From Bacteroidia bacterium (GTDB taxonomy: Bacteria; Bacteroidota; Bacteroidia; UKL13-3): a stretch of DNA of 8,490 nt. Under the pieces are notes generated by a model that saw only the letters and a list, made by a program, of their open reading frames with translations, was not told the DNA's origin and ran no database searches. The stretch covers positions 1-8,490 of the forward strand of contig JAKRSG010000255.1 of the NCBI GenBank assembly GCA_022402405.1, read 5' to 3'. A program made the translations under genes and the position numbers. Of this stretch, positions 6,950-8,490 are shown piece after piece. Within the stretch, counting starts at the first letter, position 1. The number at the start of each line of letters is the position of its first letter.

Positions 6950-7196
6950 TCTTAATACCTGGCTGCTACCTATAATCTTAATAGGCTTAGCCATTGCACT
7001 CGTTTATTTTATTCTGCCTAAGTTATTTAAAAATTACAGCCTAGAGAAAGGCATAAAATTAGTGCTTCTGTATGCAGTAATGATTTATTTGAGCGTAGAT
7101 TTTTATAAGCAAGAAAAGTATGGATATATCGTATTCTTTGCGGTAGGAGCTATTATGTTTACCTATTTAAGTTTTATAGCAAAGAAAAAAGAGTAA
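6933..7196 (+). CDS. Small three-helix membrane protein of unknown function
   Basis: An 87-residue protein that I do not recognise. It shows three hydrophobic segments, at about 10-28, 42-56 and 64-83, with basic residues between the first two (KLFKN, EKGIK) and a charged tail, AKKKE. It is therefore a likely inner-membrane protein with a short N-terminal tail. There is no signal peptide or enzyme motif. Its ATG lies inside the end of the alkaline phosphatase gene (17-nt overlap in another frame) and there is no promoter box of its own, so it is probably made from the phosphatase message by translational coupling. The intact reading frame, hydrophobic pattern and basic end favour a real gene over chance. 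Any functional tie to the phosphatase is inference only. Confidence 0.75.
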   Translation: MNLPNDLNTWLLPIILIGLAIALVYFILPKLFKNYSLEKGIKLVLLYAVMIYLSVDFYKQEKYGYIVFFAVGAIMFTYLSFIAKKKE

Positions 7197-7970
7197 TTAC
7201 TTTTTGCAAAGTTTCATTAGGTCTTTAAAGTCGCCTTTAAATACGTTAAAATCTACATTACCTCTTATACCTTTAACTTTACCGCTTTCATTATGTTGCC
7301 AGAAATGCCAGCTTTTAGTTAAACGATTAAGATCGTCGGTGGCATAATGAGCAATCCAAAGTGGATATTCTTCAAACTCTTTTCCTCTAAAATAATTTTT
7401 ATAAAAAGAGTAACTAGTATAAAGAATAGGTTTTACGCCGTAATGTTTTTCTGCTAATACTAACCAACGCTTAACACTTTTCTTTAATTTAGCAGGAGAA
7501 GTACTTCCGCGCAATTCTACATCTAATACAGGAGGTAAATCTTCACGATCTAACTTTACAATACTTTTAAACAGATTAAATTGTTCGTCGGCAGTAAGGT
7601 GTGGTCTAAAGAAATGATAAGCTCCTCTGAGCATATTTATATCCTTTGCATTTCTCCAATTTTCTTGAAAGTAATTATCGCGAAGGGTTCTACCTTCGCT
7701 TGCTTTTATGAAGGCAAACGAGATACCGATGTCATTAGAAGTATGTTCGCTTACCGACTCCCAATTAATTCTACCTTGGTGACGAGAAACGTCGATTCCG
7801 TGTACTTCATAATCGGGCGGCAACCATATTCCGAAACCAGGGAAATGGGCTTTTGAGGATTTTTTGGTTAGGCTAAAAGCGTTAAAAGGTGGATAACCAG
7901 TTAAGGCAATAGCTATCATAGCAACCACTGCTATCGAAATTCCTCCTATTAAAACTTTTTTCTTTATCAT
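7197..7970 (-). CDS. Membrane-anchored GH25 lysozyme (muramidase)
   Basis: A 257-residue protein with an N-terminal signal-anchor (KKK at 3-5, hydrophobic 7-24) and a linker to about 50. A glycoside hydrolase family 25 domain follows (about 55-250), which cleaves the MurNAc-GlcNAc beta-1,4 bond of peptidoglycan. Family landmarks are GIDVSRHQG (58-66, D60), FAFIKASEG (85-93), RGAYHFF (115-121), PPVLDVE (146-152, with D150 and catalytic E152), PILYTSYSFY (181-190), LWIAHY (204-209) and GNVDFNVF (237-244, D240). All catalytic acids are present. No lipobox or C-terminal wall-binding repeats are seen, so the enzyme is probably tethered to the inner membrane facing the periplasm. It is not next to phage genes, so a housekeeping wall-remodelling role is more likely than a phage endolysin. 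Its stop codon directly abuts the stop of the convergent small membrane gene. Confidence 0.93.
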   Translation of the reverse strand: MIKKKVLIGGISIAVVAMIAIALTGYPPFNAFSLTKKSSKAHFPGFGIWLPPDYEVHGIDVSRHQGRINWESVSEHTSNDIGISFAFIKASEGRTLRDNYFQENWRNAKDINMLRGAYHFFRPHLTADEQFNLFKSIVKLDREDLPPVLDVELRGSTSPAKLKKSVKRWLVLAEKHYGVKPILYTSYSFYKNYFRGKEFEEYPLWIAHYATDDLNRLTKSWHFWQHNESGKVKGIRGNVDFNVFKGDFKDLMKLCKK

Positions 7971-7990
7971 TGTTATAAATTATCAATTTA

Positions 7991-7998
7991 CAAATGTA
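7991..7998 (-). promoter_or_regulatory. -7 box for the GH25 lysozyme gene
   Basis: The minus strand reads TACATTTG, matching TAnnTTTG, 20 nt before ATG 7970. The predicted leader is about 16 nt. The nearest upstream TTG is only about 14 nt away, so the -33 element is unclear. Confidence 0.5.
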
Positions 7999-8230
7999 GC
8001 GCAATTATAAAACAAGTTTCCTTTTTATGCGCAATTTGTGTGGGTAAATGTGTGTATTATCCAGTTTACACTACGCACTATTCGGCAATTAAATGCTTGC
8101 TAATTAAAGTGATTAACGCACAAAAAAAATATTCAGTGTATGCGACTTATTTTTTTCCTTGAGATATATTAATAGAATCAAGATAATTTCTAATAGCAAA
8201 AATCGATTCCAAACGCGGCAAAATCAGTGT

Positions 8231-8247
8231 ATTAGAATTTTTCTAAT
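8231..8247. repeat. Short inverted repeat upstream of the array promoter
   Basis: ATTAGAA-TTT-TTCTAAT is a perfect 7-bp inverted repeat with a 3-nt centre, 9 nt before the -33 element. The half-site TTTCTAAT recurs at 8187-8194 and at 8267-8274; the last copy lies within the promoter spacer. It may be an operator; it is too AT-rich and short to be a convincing terminator. Confidence 0.4.
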
Positions 8248-8255
8248 GAATTTTC

Positions 8256-8285
8256 TTTGAATACAATTTCTAATTTTTATATTTG
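8256..8285 (+). promoter_or_regulatory. Strong consensus promoter driving the tRNA-like array
   Basis: TTTG (8256-8259), an 18-nt spacer, then TATATTTG (8278-8285) is a full match to the Bacteroidota TTTG/TAnnTTTG promoter. The expected transcription start, around 8290, is only a few nt before the first tRNA-like unit at 8297, the geometry typical of a stable-RNA gene. Confidence 0.7.
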
Positions 8286-8296
8286 CAGCCCTTTAT

Positions 8297-8381
8297 GGCG
8301 GGATAGCTCAGATGGTTAGAGTCCCGCTTGAATCGCGGGAATTCATAACCATCCAGAATAACACTGTAAATGTTAAATTAT
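8297..8381 (+). ncRNA. tRNA-like repeat unit 1 (85 bp; aberrant or degenerate tRNA)
   Basis: It begins as a normal tRNA: acceptor strand GGCGGGA (8297-8303), TA, then a D arm GCTC-AGATGGTTA-GAGT (8306-8322, with a closing G-T pair). A perfect hairpin follows, TCCCGC-TTGAATC-GCGGGA (8322-8340). It sits where an anticodon arm belongs, with a 7-nt loop that would place GAA (Phe) at 34-36. However, it has T instead of the usual purine at position 37 and leaves no spare base 26. Downstream there is no T arm (no GGTTCRANNCC) and no TCCCGCC to close the acceptor; ATTCATAACC looks like part of a Met (CAT) anticodon arm. It is therefore not a normal functional tRNA as read. Transcription is suggested by the promoter just upstream. 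Confidence 0.5.
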
Positions 8382-8476
8382 GGCGGGATAGCTCAGATGG
8401 TTAGAGTCCCGCTTGAATCGCGGGATAAACTCCGGATTCATAACCATCCAGAATAACACTGTAAATGTTAAATTAT
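8382..8476 (+). ncRNA. tRNA-like repeat unit 2 (95 bp, 10-bp longer)
   Basis: This unit is identical to unit 1 except for ten extra bases, TAAACTCCGG (8426-8435), after the hairpin, giving CTCCGGATTCATAACC. That extra part resembles the 5' side of a tRNA-Met anticodon arm, but its 3' side does not pair. Like unit 1 it has an acceptor 5' strand, D arm and hairpin (8407-8425) but no T arm and no 3' acceptor strand. The A/T-rich tail (about 8449-8476) reads like an intergenic spacer between tandem tRNA genes. Confidence 0.5.
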
Positions 8477-8490
8477 GGCGGGATAGCTCA
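8477..8490 (+). repeat. Start of tRNA-like repeat unit 3, cut by the window end
   Basis: The 14 bases GGCGGGATAGCTCA repeat the first 14 bases of units 1 and 2 exactly and are preceded by the same TTAT. The array therefore continues beyond the window for an unknown number of units. Confidence 0.85.

Larger units (their letters stand above)
7971..8296. other. 326-bp AT-rich intergenic region without a protein gene
   Basis: The left end carries the lysozyme promoter and the right end the promoter for the tRNA-like array. Between them I see no convincing reading frame. Visible features are a direct repeat of GCGCAATT (7999-8006 and 8029-8036), a 7-bp inverted repeat at 8231-8247 and three copies of TTTCTAAT in the last 110 bases. 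Nothing else in 8037-8180 could be assigned. Confidence 0.7.

Noticed and set aside
7197..7970. GH25 lysozyme as evidence of a prophage
   Set aside because: No phage structural, holin or integrase genes are nearby, and the signal-anchor and own promoter fit a chromosomal housekeeping muramidase.
8297..8381. A normal tRNA-Phe (GAA) or tRNA-Met (CAT) gene
   Set aside because: The 5' half fits, but there is no T arm, no 3' acceptor strand to pair with GGCGGGA and no coherent variable loop, so it was called tRNA-like only.
8297..8490. CRISPR array
   Set aside because: The whole unit repeats, including what would be spacers; there are no unique spacers and no cas genes.

Overview
The window looks like a low-GC Bacteroidota (Bacteroidetes) chromosome segment, possibly Chitinophagales, Flavobacteriales or Sphingobacteriales; I cannot place it more closely. 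Three things point there: GSCFA-family and LruC-domain proteins, a tandem-domain UspA protein of the type common in this phylum, and the Bacteroidota promoter box TAnnTTTG placed just upstream of nearly every independent start codon.

Layout. 6-668 (-) is a GSCFA-family protein that appears cut short by an in-frame TAG. Divergent from it, 753-2780 (+) is a large predicted lipoprotein with DUF4114-like and LruC domains. A 7-bp tandem repeat folding into a 31-bp perfect inverted repeat (2781-2874) fills the gap to the convergent gene 2877-3758 (-), a two-domain universal stress protein. Its promoter overlaps the promoter of the divergent pair 3830-5791 (+), a uridine-phosphorylase-like nucleoside phosphorylase and DprA, 3 nt apart. 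An exported alkaline phosphatase (5849-6949, +) follows, overlapped by a small three-helix membrane protein (6933-7196, +). The stop codon of that gene abuts the stop codon of a convergent membrane-anchored GH25 lysozyme (7197-7970, -).

The last ~520 bases hold no protein gene. An AT-rich region (7971-8296) ends in the best promoter of the window (TTTG-N18-TATATTTG). It fires directly into a tandem array of tRNA-like units (8297-8490) with period 85 then 95 bp, cut by the window end. Each unit begins like a normal tRNA 5' half (acceptor strand and D arm) but then carries rearranged modules and no normal T arm or 3' acceptor strand. This is the strangest part of the window. It is either a degenerate or permuted tRNA-derived array or an assembly artefact at a contig end.

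The protein genes are mostly housekeeping or envelope functions: nucleoside salvage, DNA uptake processing, phosphate release, wall hydrolysis and stress response. They do not form one pathway. No transposase, integrase, CRISPR array or defence operon was seen.
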